From contig JAWHQI010000262.1 of assembly GCA_033032865.1 (NCBI GenBank), forward strand, positions 868,001 to 932,000: a stretch of 64,000 nt of DNA, written 5' to 3'. This DNA is from Dactylorhiza incarnata (Eukaryota > Streptophyta > Magnoliopsida > Asparagales > Orchidaceae). Positions 1 to 11,260 of this stretch are shown here, one piece after another. The notes under the pieces are model-generated. The model saw only the letters and a list, made by a program, of their open reading frames with translations. It was not told where the DNA came from and searched no databases. Numbering within the stretch: the stretch's first letter is position 1; each line of letters opens with the position of its first letter. The position numbers and the translations under genes were made by a program.

Positions 1-39
1 TTTCTTGAATCGGTCACACTCCACGCTCACCGCACCATG
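1..39 (-). other. Leader and possible primer site of a minus-strand LTR element
   Basis: Read on the minus strand, this follows directly on an LTR end in ...GGTTTCAACA (positions 49-40). Two bases later comes TGGTGCGGTGAGCG, which starts with TGG as a primer binding site must, although I cannot name the tRNA. The rest of the element lies off the left edge. Confidence 0.35.
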
Positions 40-358
40 TGTTGAAACCGAGACTTGCGAACAAGACTTAGTCTCAGTGGAGTTCGGGGCCCTCAGCTAG
101 CCGAGGGGCGACCAATCCTTACTCCTCCCAAGGGAGAGCTCTAGGTTGAAGGTGTTGGAACTAGTAACTGGACCAAGGGCTTAGTGGGGATGTCCCGCCA
201 CATACCCGGAAGTTCCCTAGGAACTTCCCCTCCCAAGCCACTATTGAGCTTGGGAACCACTGGAGGTTCTCCTCACCCCCTAGAGAGACTTGGGGAGAGA
301 GAGAGAGAGGGAGAGAGCTAGCCTAGAATGAGATCCCTCCAAATGGTGCCCCCTTGGT

Positions 359-369
359 CCTATTTATAG
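359..369 (-). promoter_or_regulatory. TATA box of the minus-strand LTR half
   Basis: CCTATAAATAGG on the minus strand lies between the minisatellite (U3 side) and the pyrimidine-rich R-U5 arm, where a plant LTR promoter belongs. Confidence 0.5.
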
Positions 370-420
370 GATTTCTGAAGTTGGGCTGCAAATAGCCGAA
401 AACTGGTCTGCCAGATTACC

Positions 421-860
421 TTGTGGGGGCGAGCTGGGAGGGCCGGGAGGCCTCCGGCTCGCCCAGAGCCTTGTGGGGGCGAGCTGGGAGGGCCGGGAGG
501 CCTCCGGCTCGCCCAAAGCCTTATGGGGGCGAGCTGGGAGGGCCGGGAGGCCTCCGGCTCGCCCAGACCCTTGTGGGGGCGAGCCGGGAGGCCTCCGGCT
601 CGCCCAGACCCTTGTGGGCGCGAGCCGGGAGGGCCGGGAGGCCTCCGGCTCGCCCAGACCCTTGTGGGGGCGAGCCGGGAGGGCCGGGAGGCCTCCGGCT
701 CGCCCAGACCCTTGTGGGGGCGAGCTGGGAGGGCCGGGAGGCCTCTGGCTCGCCCAGAGCCTTGTGGGGGCGATCCGGGGAGGCCAGGAGGCCTCTGGCT
801 CGCCCAGATTCTTGTGGGGGCGAGCCGGGGAGGCCGGGAGGCCTCCGGCTTGCCCAGCTC
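421..860. repeat. 50-bp GC-rich minisatellite, about 9 units
   Basis: Units start near 421, 471, 521, 571, 611, 661, 711, 761 and 811; the fourth has lost 10 bp. Each unit begins TTGTGGGGGCGAGC and ends GGCTCGCCCAGA, so it is itself an imperfect palindrome (GGGCGAGCC/GGCTCGCCC) around GGAGGCCTCC. Long open frames across it are by-products of base composition. Confidence 0.9.
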
Positions 861-1180
861 CAAGCCGGGGGCACCATTTGGAGGGATCTCATTCTAGGCT
901 AGCTCTCTCCCTCTCTCTCTCTCTCCCCAAGTCTCTTTAGGGGGTGAGGAGAACCTCCAATGGTGCCCAAGCTCAGTAGTGGCTTGGGAGGGGAAGTTCC
1001 TAGGGAACTTCCGGGTATATGGCGGGACCTCCCCACTAAGCCCTTGGTCCAGTTCCTAGTTCCAACACCTTCAACCTAGAGCTCTCCCTTGGGAGGAGTA
1101 AGGATTGGTCGCCCCTCGGCTAGCTGAGGGCCCCGAACTCCACTGAGACTAAGTCTTGTTCGCAAGTCTCGGTTTCAACA

Positions 1181-1601
1181 GTAAGCATGATGGAAGATGG
1201 GCAACATATTCATATGTTTCATCTTAGGGATAGGCTTTTGAGTAATAGCCTTTCCCATCCCTTTGAGCGTTGGCGTTGAAGAGCCAAATACAAATGATCC
1301 ATGATTTTTCATCTGGATCTCCTCATGAGGTGACTTGAAGGCACTCTATCCAATATCTGCTATATTCCTTGATCAGTGGCTTTATTCCACTGGTAGAGCA
1401 CTTAAAGGACATGAATCCATAGGAAAGATCATAATCATAGGTGTTGTTAGGCTATATGACCTTTAAAAAAATAGGCTGACCTTCAAGAACTTGCCCTTGT
1501 CTGCCTCCTTATTATATCCTACACCACCTCCATATGGTGCAGAAAAACTATCAATAATCGCCAACACAATTTCTGAAGCTTCCTCTCAACGTGCAGCTTA
1601 T
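1181..1601 (-). pseudogene. Relic of an S1-type Sirevirus-like gag
   Basis: Translated on the minus strand, roughly 1190-1330 matches the middle of the S1 gag (about 15720-15850): both have a PHEEIQM motif, then HG-FVFG and a P-PTLK motif. The rest of the segment (1330-1600) also reads as decayed gag on this strand, with stops. It is therefore a second, older copy of that copia family in opposite orientation. The back-to-back LTR structure interrupts it on the left and G1 on the right. No LTR of this copy is visible. Confidence 0.6.
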
Positions 1602-2039
1602 TGTAACTCCCCAAAATTTTTGATTTATATTTAAATCATTAATTCAGACGTAGCGAGGTTGCGTTTGATCGAATCTTTATTTATCTTGGAGCCCATACTT
1701 AATTAGCATATAAAATATCTTATAAAGATTTTCTTATCACGTTCTCCTTTGTCGGAGGTGATTTCTGGTGGTGGAGGTGGTCGGAACTCTCGCCAGAGCG
1801 TGGTTTAGGAGAGCTCTCGTCGAGTTCTTCCTCGGTGAAGGAGGCTTTGCGGTGTTGGTTTCCATTTAAGGAAAGAAGTCTTCTTCTTCTTCTTCACCTT
1901 CTTCTTCTCTTTTATTTGACCAATGCTAGTTATGATTATTTAAGTTAAAGGTAAAAATCTAGTATAGTGTAAGTTTTCAGTTTCTGTCTTATTTATAATG
2001 GTTTATGGTAGCTGTGTAGAAATTTCTTGGTGCTATGTT

Positions 2040-2330
2040 AAATTTGTCAAGTTATCTCAATTCATCGAGAGTACTCATGAGACTATGATAAATTCGTCGA
2101 GTGATCTCAATTCGTCAAGTGAACTCGTGAGACTAAGTTAAATTCGTCGAGTGATCTCAATTCATCGAGTGAACTTGTGAGACTAAGTTAAATTCGTCGA
2201 GTGATCTCAATTCGTCGAGTGAACTCATGAGACTAAGTAAAATTCGTCGAGTGAACTCGTGAGACTAAGATAAATTCGTCGAGTGAACTTATGAGGCTAA
2301 GTGAAATTCGTCGAGTGAATTCCTGAGTGT
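2040..2330. repeat. G1 U3 array of TTCGTCGAGTGA repeats
   Basis: About nine copies of TTCGTCGAGTGA variants alternate with GAACTCGTGAGACTAAG in 32- and 54-bp spacings. The CGTCGA cores are partly self-complementary. Upstream of the TATA box at 2643. Confidence 0.85.
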
Positions 2331-2384
2331 GAGTTCATGTTGCGATATGGTAAGTTGGTATTGTTAAATATTGTTATGATTTTG

Positions 2385-2600
2385 ATCAGTTTGACAATCA
2401 CCTCTGAGCAGCACTAAAAGACACATGGCTGGCCTTAATCGGTTGACCATCACCTCTGAGCCATACTGACAGACAAGTGGTTGGCCTTGACCAGTTTGAC
2501 CATCACCTCTGAGCTGCAATGTCAAACACGTGGTTGGCTTTGATCAGTTTAGCCATCACATTTGATTCTCAGGGACGGACACATGGTTGGTTAGGCTCGT
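2385..2600. repeat. G1 U3 second array, about 64-bp units
   Basis: Three to four diverged units with the landmarks GACCATCACCTCTGAGC, ACACGTGGTTGGC and TTGATCAGTTT. Each unit carries a CACGTG- or CACATG-type core, possibly a binding site for bZIP/bHLH factors (inference). Confidence 0.75.
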
Positions 2601-2642
2601 TTGGTGCTAGTTCCCCTTTGTTCTCCTTTATTGAGTTGCCTT

Positions 2643-2649
2643 TATAAAT
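2643..2649 (+). promoter_or_regulatory. TATA box of G1 LTR
   Basis: TATAAAT downstream of both U3 arrays and about 790 bp before the LTR end. Confidence 0.5.
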
Positions 2650-3438
2650 GTATATTAATCCTATTTCTCTTGCTATCTGGTAATCCTACCTAGCTTTTTG
2701 TGCGGATTTCATGCTCCCCTTTTTAGATTGAGCCATTCCTTTCTTTTGAATGCCTCAGGTTCAGGGGTGTAGCTTAGCTGGTGGTCAGGTGGCCTCTCCC
2801 AGGCTCTTGAAGGTGGTGCCTTCTTCTCTCCTCGGCGAGGAGTCCTTTGATTATTTGTAGACACTTTCGTGTTTCTCCATGGGTTCGTGTCAGGTTGTTG
2901 ATGCCCATAGTAGTTTCTAGTTGCATACTGTTAATTTTGCTGCTCTGCTGGTACATCTTGCTGATGATTATTTGCTCTCTGGGAATGTTTTATGTTAGGT
3001 TGCATGGTAGGTATTTTAAGTATTATGAAAATTGCAATTCAATATCATAGCATGGTTTTATATGAGTATCATCTACTTTAAACTGTGTATACGAAAACCT
3101 TCTATGTATACTAAACTTAGGAAATTGCATATCCTCAGGATATTTTCTTGGTTGTCGTGCTCGCTTAGGATAAAATATAAGTATTTTCTGCTGCATATTT
3201 ATATATTTTTACGGGTGAACTAGTTGATCCACTGGGCCGAGGGACACAGTCTTGAAGATAAACTTGCTTCAACTTTACAGCTTTGAATATGTTTTCTTTG
3301 AATGATAGTTTTGTGAAATAATGAAGCCAGAGCGTTGGTAGTTGTCCCTACCAGACATTGCATCAGATCGCGTATTTCCCTGACTCTGATCATATATTTA
3401 TATATTTATGTTTGAGGGAAAATGTGGGTTATGACAGT

Positions 3439-3455
3439 TGGTATCAGAGCTGAGG
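3439..3455 (+). promoter_or_regulatory. G1 primer binding site (tRNA-iMet type)
   Basis: TGGTATCAGAGCTGAGG lies two bases after the LTR end. TGGTATCAGAGC is the usual complement of the plant initiator tRNA-Met 3' end. Confidence 0.85.
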
Positions 3456-4070
3456 TTGGTTTGCTTGTTTGTTTAGCTAGACGGTTTAGTCAAATGACCA
3501 TTCATTTTCTTTTTAGAATCTTGACTCATTGCATACACACACCAATGTGTCATCCGTACATCTTGGTTGAGGCATGAACAGTACACTCATAAGCATGACA
3601 GAAGTATACGAGGAATATCATGTAGTATGGGATGCATAATATGTGTTTGTATATGGATTCTTATAGGCATAACAACATGTGATTGTTATATAGTATGAGA
3701 TGCATAACAGTAATCACATGGATATTCCATTAGATTTTTTCCTTTCGTTCCATGCAATATTATGTGGTATTGGATGCACAATATTTCATGTGTATGCCTC
3801 TCATGACATGCATTAAGTCTTTCTTAGAATGCATCGCACTACATGCCCATCATTACATCATATAAGCACTCATGCCAAGCTAAAGATTTATATGATGACA
3901 CACGTACACACATGATTTGAAATATAAATTTAAACGTTCATGCAAACATATGATATGCACAAGATTCAGAGGATAATAGTATATCATCCCAAATTTAAAG
4001 CATGACATCATTTATCAAAACCCCAGAGCAATGTAGTTGCAAGAGCAGGTGTCTTTGCTTGTATGGTCTG
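3456..4070 (+). other. G1 untranslated leader, first part
   Basis: No coding frame. AT-rich, with three loose repeats of the type TATCATGTAGTATGGGATGC (near 3616, 3684 and 3757). It ends in GTCTG (4066-4070), the target duplicated by S1, and resumes at 37312. Confidence 0.6.
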
Positions 4071-4218
4071 TGTTGGGAACAGTGCCCTGCAATGTTCCTG
4101 ATTTGAAGAAGTGCTCAGCTCAATGATAAATGCAAGTTGTATTTGACATACCATCTAGTTCATGCTTGCAGGAATCGACAATATGTCATGTACTTTAGTT
4201 AGTTTACTAAATACTTTA

Positions 4219-4670
4219 TCGTCGAGAAGAACAGGCGATATCGTCGACAATGCATGCTTATCGTCATAATGACGGGCAGAGCAGCAGCCGCTGAGAAGCA
4301 AAGTATTCGTCGACCGCTGAGACATGGCAAGATCATCGAACGAAGAATGCCGATCGTCGAACGCTGAGACATGGCGACATCGTCGAACGAAGAATGCCGA
4401 TCGTCGAACGCTGAGACATGGCAAGTTCATCGATCACAGAATGCTGTTCGTCGAACGCAGAGAAGACACAGGACATCGTCGTGTGGAACTCATGTCGTCG
4501 AGAGAACATATGATTACGACGACATGATGCAAGAAGGAAGCTCACGACGACACTATCTGAGAATGAAGATCGTCGTATATACAGAATTGCCAGGATATCT
4601 TGTATCGTCGAGATACCACCATCAAAGGCAGAAGGAAGATCGCGACGACAAAGTCAGAGACAACTTGTCA
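4219..4670. repeat. S1 U3 array of TCGTCGA palindromic motifs
   Basis: At least a dozen copies of TCGTCGA or ATCGTCGAACG, many next to CTGAGACATGGC. The core is nearly self-complementary. The same array recurs in the 3' LTR (35799-36230). Confidence 0.85.
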
Positions 4671-4831
4671 TCGTAATGATGCAAATATCTTCAAGACAGA
4701 ATTCAAATCTTGCGGACGTGATGTCAGCAATTAATGTCGCCGCCTGATTGTCCAATCAGCGTGTGCTCTTATGGAATGGGCATCTGACATTAAAGGACAT
4801 CAGATGTTACCGTTATGCGGCTCATCTGTCC

Positions 4832-4838
4832 TATAAAA
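4832..4838 (+). promoter_or_regulatory. TATA box of S1 5' LTR
   Basis: CCTATAAAAGGG just downstream of the U3 array; conserved in the 3' LTR at 36390. Confidence 0.65.
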
Positions 4839-5169
4839 GGGAATAGTGTTGCCCTAGAAGGAGAAGCTTGTTGTGCAAGAAAAAGAATGTGAAAAAGAAT
4901 CACGCCGCTCTTCAATATAACAGTATTTTTTAGCGGAGAAGAAAGAGAAAAAGATTCAAGAGTTCTCATAAGAATCAGTCATCTCCATTGACTGAGAAGT
5001 CGCCATTCAACATCAGGCAAAAGAAGAAGAGGCTGAAGAAGATCCAGAGCTGAAACTCAAAATCAAGAATCATCTTCTTCATCCTTAAAGAAGACGATCT
5101 TCATCAAGGCTAAGTTGCCAGATTTCATCTGGCTGAAGAAACGGTTTATTTTATTACTGTATTCTCCTG

Positions 5170-5490
5170 TAAAGGCTTGGGGGCTTATTTGTCTAGCTTG
5201 AGGGCTGGAGAGCTGTCAGGCTTGAGGGCCAGGGCAGTGGACTTGCGGGTCCGACACCATTTAGCATGCGGGATGGAGAGCTGTGAGGCTTGAGGGCCAG
5301 GGCAGCGAACTTGCGGGTGCGATTTGTCGAGCTTGCGGGCTCGGGGGCAGTAGGGGCTTGCGGGCCTAGGCTGTTGGACTTGCTGTTCCGTATTGTAGGG
5401 CTTGAGGGCCTGAGTGTCGAGCTTGCAGGTTCTGGGGCAGTAGGGGCTTGCGGGCCTAGGCTGTTGGGAGTTGCGGGTCCGTGTTGTAAG
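5170..5490. repeat. G-rich tandem repeats in S1 R/U5
   Basis: Units of roughly 110-120 bp share GGCTTGAGGGCC, ACTTGCGGGT and GGGGGCAGTAGGGGCTTGCG. The counterpart in the 3' LTR is 36733-37060. Confidence 0.75.
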
Positions 5491-5493
5491 GCT

Positions 5494-5528
5494 CACTACA
5501 ACAAATTACACTTTTAGTAAGGACTAAA
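5494..5528 (+). repeat. CACTA left terminal inverted repeat
   Basis: Pairs with 14195-14229 with about three mismatches; begins CACTACAACAAA and continues ACACTTTTAGTA. Confidence 0.9.
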
Positions 5529-5970
5529 AAACGTTACAAAAGGTAACTAATATCGTTACGCAAAGTTTTTGTAATGAAATTTACTTTATGTGACGACCGT
5601 TACCTAAGGCTCGACGCTAGAAGTTCTTGTAACGAAATTTTTTTTGTCGTTACAAATTATTTATTTGTAACAAACATTACTTCCTCACAATAAGATGAGT
5701 TGTAGTAAGGAATATTTCGTTACAAATATTTGACTTTTTCCCCACTAAAGAAATTATATTTATATATCAAATATATGAATATTTCATTACAAATGCTTGA
5801 TTTCTTCCTCACTAAAAAATTATATTTATATAGCAAATATATTGAAATTAATTTATGAGTATAAATAATTATAATAAACATTACTCCGTTACAATAAGTT
5901 ATTGTAACATAGCAATAATTATTTCGTTACAATTGTTATATACTTTTGTTACTAAAAAAATCATTTATAT
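5520..5970. repeat. CACTA left subterminal repeats
   Basis: Many short copies of GTTACAAA / TTGTAACG in both orientations in AT-rich DNA, mirrored at the right end. Confidence 0.75.
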
Positions 5971-6061
5971 GAAAATGAATTTATTCACAAATAAAAATAT
6001 TACATAGTGTAAGATTACATAACAACAATAATGAATCTTCCGACACAATATTACATAACAT

Positions 6062-6210
6062 GTTTTAAATAAGATGTCAACTTCGACACATTCGGACTAA
6101 TGAATCTTCCGTCACTTTCTGATTAATGAATCTTCCATCACTCTTCGACTAATGAATCTTCCATCACTTTTCGACCAATGAATCTTCAGTCACTTTCCGA
6201 CCAAGGCTCC
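6062..6210. repeat. Short tandem repeat, 25-30 bp units
   Basis: Five to six units containing AATGAATCTTCC and CACTTTCCGAC variants. They sit at the downstream end of the possible minus-strand captured gene. Confidence 0.7.
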
Positions 6211-6450
6211 AACACCCTACAAATAAAAGAGAGCAATTGTTAATATTTAAAAAAACATGTGAGAAGAAATATTCATACACACTCACATCCATACATACAC
6301 AATCCATACACACAACATAAAAACAAACATACATTAAAAAAATGCACACACACCATCTATACACAAGCATCCACACACACACATACACACCATAGAATGC
6401 ACACACAAACACACCATCCAACTGGTCACAAAAGCACACATACATCAAAC

Positions 6451-6519
6451 CTGACAGTTTCCTTTTCCAAAATTTTGGCTTGCTTATTTATTCCTTCATA
6501 GGCCTGATCTTTATCACCA
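6451..6519 (-). other. Possible exon of a captured gene (minus strand)
   Basis: On the minus strand a TTTTGCAG acceptor is followed by 69 bases without a stop (23 codons, rich in K, E, Q and A) and then a CAG|GTTTGA donor. It lies downstream of the 5'-exon-like sequence at 9009-9480 in the same orientation. I do not recognise the protein. It could be chance. Confidence 0.3.
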
Positions 6520-9008
6520 CTGCAAAATGTTTCATTATCCATTAGTACATATACTAAAGAGGAAAAGACACTATAAACTATAAAATAAATAGTAGAAAAA
6601 AATCAAGTTGCATTTTTTGAAGTAAAATACTCATATTATCCATGAAAATATAAAGATACACAACTCTAAATTTATAGATTGACAGATTGCAGTTCAGAGC
6701 AAAAAGTAATAATAGAAAACAACTCTAAATTTATACCACATAATTAACTAGGGAGAAGGAAGTACATGAGGTTATCGCAAGCATACAGATTAAATGCACA
6801 AAATTTAATGGGAGAGCAAGCACATGTATACCTTGCTCGACATGTTTAGTTTAAATTTAAAGCCTACCAGGCTAACAAGGGTTATGATAGCCTAAGATGA
6901 GAATATAATTAAAGAACTAATTTGTGTTGTATGCTTATCAAATCAAGATCAATAATAATAGAATGATGTCATATTATAAAAAGAGACTTCAGAGTGAGTA
7001 TGATTTTTAGGATCTGCAAACATGTAATTAACAAGTTAATCAAAAGAGAATGCAATGGATAGTGCAGAAGAAACCAAAAATAAACAGATCTAAGATAGAA
7101 ATTACTAGTGCGACCTTTCCAACATCATACATAACCATACAGTAGTGAATTCACTTTGAAAAATAAACAACCTCTTGCATATTCTCGTTTAACTAAAACT
7201 TATAAGAAAGCAAGTAGAAACTTGGAGCAAATTGTCTCGCAAAAATGCAGACTGAATTGGAAGCAGCTTTGGGGAGAAACAAATCCAAATCAATAAATTT
7301 ACCGATAGACAAATTCTTCTGACCTTATCCAATAATGTCCAATATAATGTTATTCGAATCTTAGAAACAGTGAACCAAACTGAAAATATGAATAAACATT
7401 AGAGCGCGCATATAAATCCTATGTAGCCAATATGATATGAAAAAAAGGAATTTTCTCTAGATCCTACTAACAATGAGAATTTATCACTACAACAAAACAG
7501 GTCTACCGCGGCATTTTTTTATGACTTTCGTGGCATTTTTCAAGCGCCGCGGAAGCTTTCGCGGCGCTTGAAAAAACGTCGCAAAAGCGCCGCGGTAGAG
7601 ACTACCGCGAAAACTCAAAGGCATTAATATGAGAAAATACATATGAAATCCTAAGAAATATCCAGCAATAATAACCAGCTTAAGATATTGTCCTGGACCT
7701 GTCAAAGAAATCTCTGGAGTTGAGTTAGACACAATCTTTACCCAACAGAAGCCAAATAATCAAGTAAATACCATCAAGATTTGGACATAAAACCTTCCTC
7801 ACCAATGCCATCAAAAGAAGGCTAGTAGCCACATGCTGGTGTCACCAATGCATTCATGATGCTTTGAGCAAGGATTCTGTGAGCATATGCACCTTTATCT
7901 CAAAATGATTTGAAAAAATATTGAGATAATGAGAGCAAAGGATGAAGATGCTAGTACTTGAGAAAAAAGATCAAGCCGAAGCAGAACTTCATAGAATAAA
8001 ACATTAAAATTAAAATGTTACTTACAAAAATGCATTAATATATATATTTTTTATAAAACAAAGTACTGCACATTTACACATATGATGAATGCAAAATTAA
8101 AACTGAGCCTGGTTTCAAAAAATAAAGCTAGAAGTTTGTGGGTCTATATTGAATCCCATAGAATATCCTAATACTCCATCAGATGAAAACAAAAATCAGT
8201 ACTTGACACATGTCTTACACTCCAACAAATTAAATCTCCATGGAAATATTTTGACTATATGTAAGAGAAAATGGTAAGTTTTTTCAGCATACTGTGATCG
8301 AGTTGTATTCAACATTATCCCCACAACCAATTCGTGTAAATATGCGATCAACTACTCTTAGTGATGTAAAACGACCAGGAACATAACAACCAATTTGTGT
8401 GAGGATGATCAAAAGACAAACTTGTTGAAGATAAGTGCTTTTTCCACTCCTGAGCACATAAAAGTAAAAGTTCTATTTTATTCCACATACAAACAGAACT
8501 TTGTTCATATCGAGAACAACAATTGGAAAAAAATTAGGTTAAAACGGATATCTGAATACAAATAGAGAGTTACATGTTTGGTCCCATGACTAGTTACAAG
8601 AATGAAATATTGCAGAAAGTAAAGAACACAGAAAATTAGAGCTTCTTATAGCACTTTTTAAGATAAACTTGCATAAACTTAACGAATCCAGTAACAGTAA
8701 ACATATAAATTTGTTAATTTTCATGAAATTCACCAAAGAATTTCACCAAATACCTGCAATATGATTGAAGCCTGCAATATGATTGAAGCCTGCAATATAA
8801 TCAAAACAAAGTCTGGAAAGGGCTGCTTGTAAAGTGTTAGAAGGTGAGTTGTCCAATCTCTGCAAGTCTGCAACTCACCCTCTAGAGCAACTATAAAGGG
8901 AAAAATTAAGTTAGGTTGTTAGGGGAACTCTAAAAAATAGCTTTTTCAACAATGGGGAAAGCCAAGAAAATTCATTCAAGTGTGATGATTCAGAGAAATT
9001 GAACTCAC
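6520..9008. other. AT-rich CACTA interior without clear genes
   Basis: Intron-like on the minus strand (T-rich, scattered AG/GT sites) with no frame I can defend. It contains a stray CACTA-type terminus at 7487 and a tandem CCTGCAATATGATTGAAG repeat near 8755-8800. Confidence 0.5.
7487..7620 (+). mobile_element. Truncated CACTA-like terminus with CCGCGG hairpins
   Basis: CACTACAACAAAACAGG is a second CACTA-type end inside the larger element. GCGCCGCGG repeats in both orientations follow (7540-7600), able to form a stem. No matching TAGTG end is found to the right before 14229, so it is a fragment or has lost its partner. Confidence 0.5.
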
Positions 9009-9480
9009 CGGATTTCCGCCCCTGATGAGTGACTACTGTCCTCGAAGAGTCGAAGCCTCACGGGTCACGAAGGCTCGAAGCTGCACGCCGACCACCAGAG
9101 AAAGCAGAGATCGATGGACGATAGAGAAAGCAGAGATGGCTCAAAGAGTCGAAGGATCGAAGCTAGGGAACGCCGCAGTCTCGCAGAGATGGCCAGCAGA
9201 GAAAGCAGAGATGGACGACAGTACAAACGAACCAGAGAAGCTGCGCGGCGGAGATGGAACTCGTCGTTGTCACTCGTCGAGGATGCTAGGGCACATCGCA
9301 CGCCGGAGATGGAGAAGAGGTCAATCAGGGACGTGCTGCGGTGCTGCTTGCGGAAGATATGAGCACGGCTAGGGCAAATGGAGAACAAAAAAGGCGAACT
9401 GGCAGGGTGATCTTCGAAACAGAAAATTGGGCGATTGAAATCCGCGATGAAAATTTTGGAGGGAAATAAATTTTCCCTCC
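9009..9480 (-). other. Possible 5' exon / 5' UTR of a captured plant gene
   Basis: Much more GC-rich than its surroundings. On the minus strand it resembles a plant 5' UTR: C/T-rich, with repeated CTTTCTCTG and CCATCTCTG. It ends CGGAAATCCG followed by GTGAGTTC, a strong donor, at 9008-9001. Open frames cross it on both strands but none looks like a known protein. Capture by the CACTA element is my inference. Confidence 0.35.
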
Positions 9481-9589
9481 ACATATATTTTTGCCTTAAA
9501 TAATTATAAACGAAATTTTGAAAGCAAATATTTTGCTTCTAATTAACTAAAATTATTGGATAGATTTGCATACTCGAGACAAAAAAATG

Positions 9590-9765
9590 CGCTCCCGAAA
9601 AAATGTACTTTGGTACAAGATGTTCTCAAGCGAAAAATGTGTGTGGGCGAAATTGTGCTCCCAAACAAAAAAGTGTGCGCATGCGAAACCGCGTCCGGGT
9701 GACAAATGAGTGCGGAGTCAAAAAATGTGTGTCCGGGAGTAAACATTCTCCCGGGAGACCATGCG
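9590..9765. repeat. Degenerate GC-rich short repeats, block 1
   Basis: Loose 25-30 bp units built on AAAAATGYGC and CTCCCGGG or CGAAA. Similar blocks occur at 10960-11260 and 13470-13880, all within the CACTA element. Confidence 0.6.
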
Positions 9766-9999
9766 CGTGTTTAAATTTTTTGGTATGTTTTTGCAAAATT
9801 TTATGGAGTCAAAGAACAATTGATTTGAGAAATTGACTTGAGTTTATTTGGGGGTTTTGATTTTGGAGTTTACTTTTCACAAAAAAAATTATGGAGGGAA
9901 AATTCACTTCATTTATTTCATTCATTTCAATTAAATTAATTGTTAGGTTTAAGTGGAGGGAAAAAAGGAAAAATGGAGGGAAAGTGAAATATTAGATAC

Positions 10000-10490
10000 G
10001 TGTGTGTGCGTGTGTGCGTGTGTGCGTGTGTGCGTGTGTGCGTGTGTGCGTGTGTGCGTGTGTGTGTGCGTGTGTGCGTGTGTGTGTGTGTGTGTGTGCG
10101 CGCGCGCGTGTGTGTGTGCGCGTGTGTGTGTGCGCGTGTGTGTGTGTGTGTCTGTTTGTTTGTGCGTGTATGTGAATGTGTGTGTGATTGTATATGTGTG
10201 TGTGTGCGTGCGTTTGTGTGTGCGTGTGTGTGTTTGTATGTGAGTGTGTGCGTGTGGGTGTGGGTGTGTGTGTGCGTGTGTGTGTGTGTGTGTGTTTGTA
10301 TGTGTGTCTGTAAGTATGTGTTTGTATGACCGTGTGTCTATGTGTGTTTGTGTGTGTTTGTGTGTGTGTGCGTGTCTGTGTCTGTGTGTGTCTGTGTGTG
10401 TCTGTGTGTGTCTGTGTGTCTCTGTGTGTGTCTGTGTCTGTGTGTATGTGTCTGTGTATGTATGTATGTGTGTGTGTGTGTGTGTCTGTA

Positions 10491-10526
<36 letters not shown>

Positions 10527-10949
10527 TGTATCTGTGTGTGTGTCTGTATCTATATGTGTGTGTATGTGTGTGTGTGTGTCTGTATCTGTGTGTGTGTGTG
10601 TGTGTATGTGTATGTGCTTGTGTGTGTGTGTATTTGTGTGCGTGTGTGCGTGTGTGCGTGTGCGCGTGTGTGCATGTGTGTGTGTTTGTATGTGTGTGTT
10701 TGTGTGTCTGTAAGTATGTGTTTGTATGACTGTGCGTATATGTGTGTTTGTGTGTGTTTGTGCGTGTTTGTGTGTGTGTGAGTGTGTGCGTATCTGTGTC
10801 TGTGTGTGTCTGTGTGTCTCTGAGTGTGTGTGTGCGTGTCTGTGTCTGTGTGTCTCTGTGCGTGTCTGTGTCTGTGTGTGTGTGTGTGCGTGTCTGTGTC
10901 TGTTTGTGTCTGTGTGTGTCTGTGTGTGTCTGTGTGTCTCTGTGTGTGA
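10000..10949. repeat. TG-rich microsatellite, about 950 bp
   Basis: Uninterrupted purine-pyrimidine alternation built from TG, TGCG, TGTC and TGTA. Long open frames in several phases are artefacts of the composition. Confidence 0.95.
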
Positions 10950-10959
10950 CTGGGCTAAA

Positions 10960-11260
10960 ATGCGCCCGAGCGAAAAAGCTATGGGACGAAAAAAATGTGC
11001 TTCACAAAAGAGCGCTCCCGGGAGATAAACCTGTGCATTGGAGAAATTATGTATGCTCTCGAGCTAAAAAGAGCTAGTGCAATACGCGCGACTGGGCAAA
11101 ATACATGTGCTCGGGCAAAAAAAAACGTGCGTCCGAGTGAAAAGCACATGCCTAGGCAAAAAAGGTTCTCCCGGGCCAAAAATGCTATCCCGAGCCCGCG
11201 TCGTGCGTGCGCTTGTGCTCGGAGGTGGAGCGCGTGTGCGGGTGTGTGTCTTTTCATGCG
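10960..11260. repeat. Degenerate GC-rich short repeats, block 2
   Basis: Same loose AAAATGYGC / CCCGGGC pattern as 9590-9765. It fades into AT-rich DNA after 11300. Confidence 0.55.

Larger units (their letters stand above)
40..1180. mobile_element. Two LTR halves joined back to back around a minisatellite
   Basis: The ends are TGTTGAAACCGAGACTTGCG (from 40) and its reverse complement (to 1180), with about 310 bp of near-perfect inverted repeat. Each arm reads outward like the R-U5 part of an LTR: pyrimidine tract, GGCTTGGGAGGGGAAG, AACTTCCGGGTAT, and a terminal TTTCAACA. L1's LTR (22342-23312) has the same GGCTTGGGAGGGGAAG, AACTTCCGGGTATG and TTTCAACA landmarks in the same order, so the families are related. 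The left arm also has a TATA box pointing left (359-369); the right arm lacks one. The flanks, CCATG and GTAAG, are not a target-site duplication, so I read this as an inverted fusion of two LTRs and not a clean single insertion. Confidence 0.6.
1602..3436 (+). repeat. G1 5' LTR (1,835 bp)
   Basis: Starts TGTAACTCCCC and ends GGGTTATGACA, short imperfect inverted termini. The iMet-type primer site follows two bases later. The preceding five bases, CTTAT (1597-1601), should recur beyond the 3' LTR, outside this window. U3 carries two repeat arrays (2040-2330, 2385-2600) ahead of a TATA box at 2643. Confidence 0.85.

Noticed and set aside
421..940. Gly/Arg/Pro-rich open frames on both strands
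   Set aside because: By-products of the 50-bp GC-rich minisatellite.
3439..3455. tRNA gene
   Set aside because: The match to initiator tRNA-Met is only the 3'-end complement used as primer site; no cloverleaf. The same holds at 14487, 31146 and 48806.
6164..6501. Small protein genes over ACACACAC/TGTGTG-rich DNA
   Set aside because: Simple-sequence composition; the only supportable element is a weak exon on the minus strand.
9953..11077. Cys/Val-rich open frames of 100-160 codons
   Set aside because: They are read-outs of the TG microsatellite in several phases.
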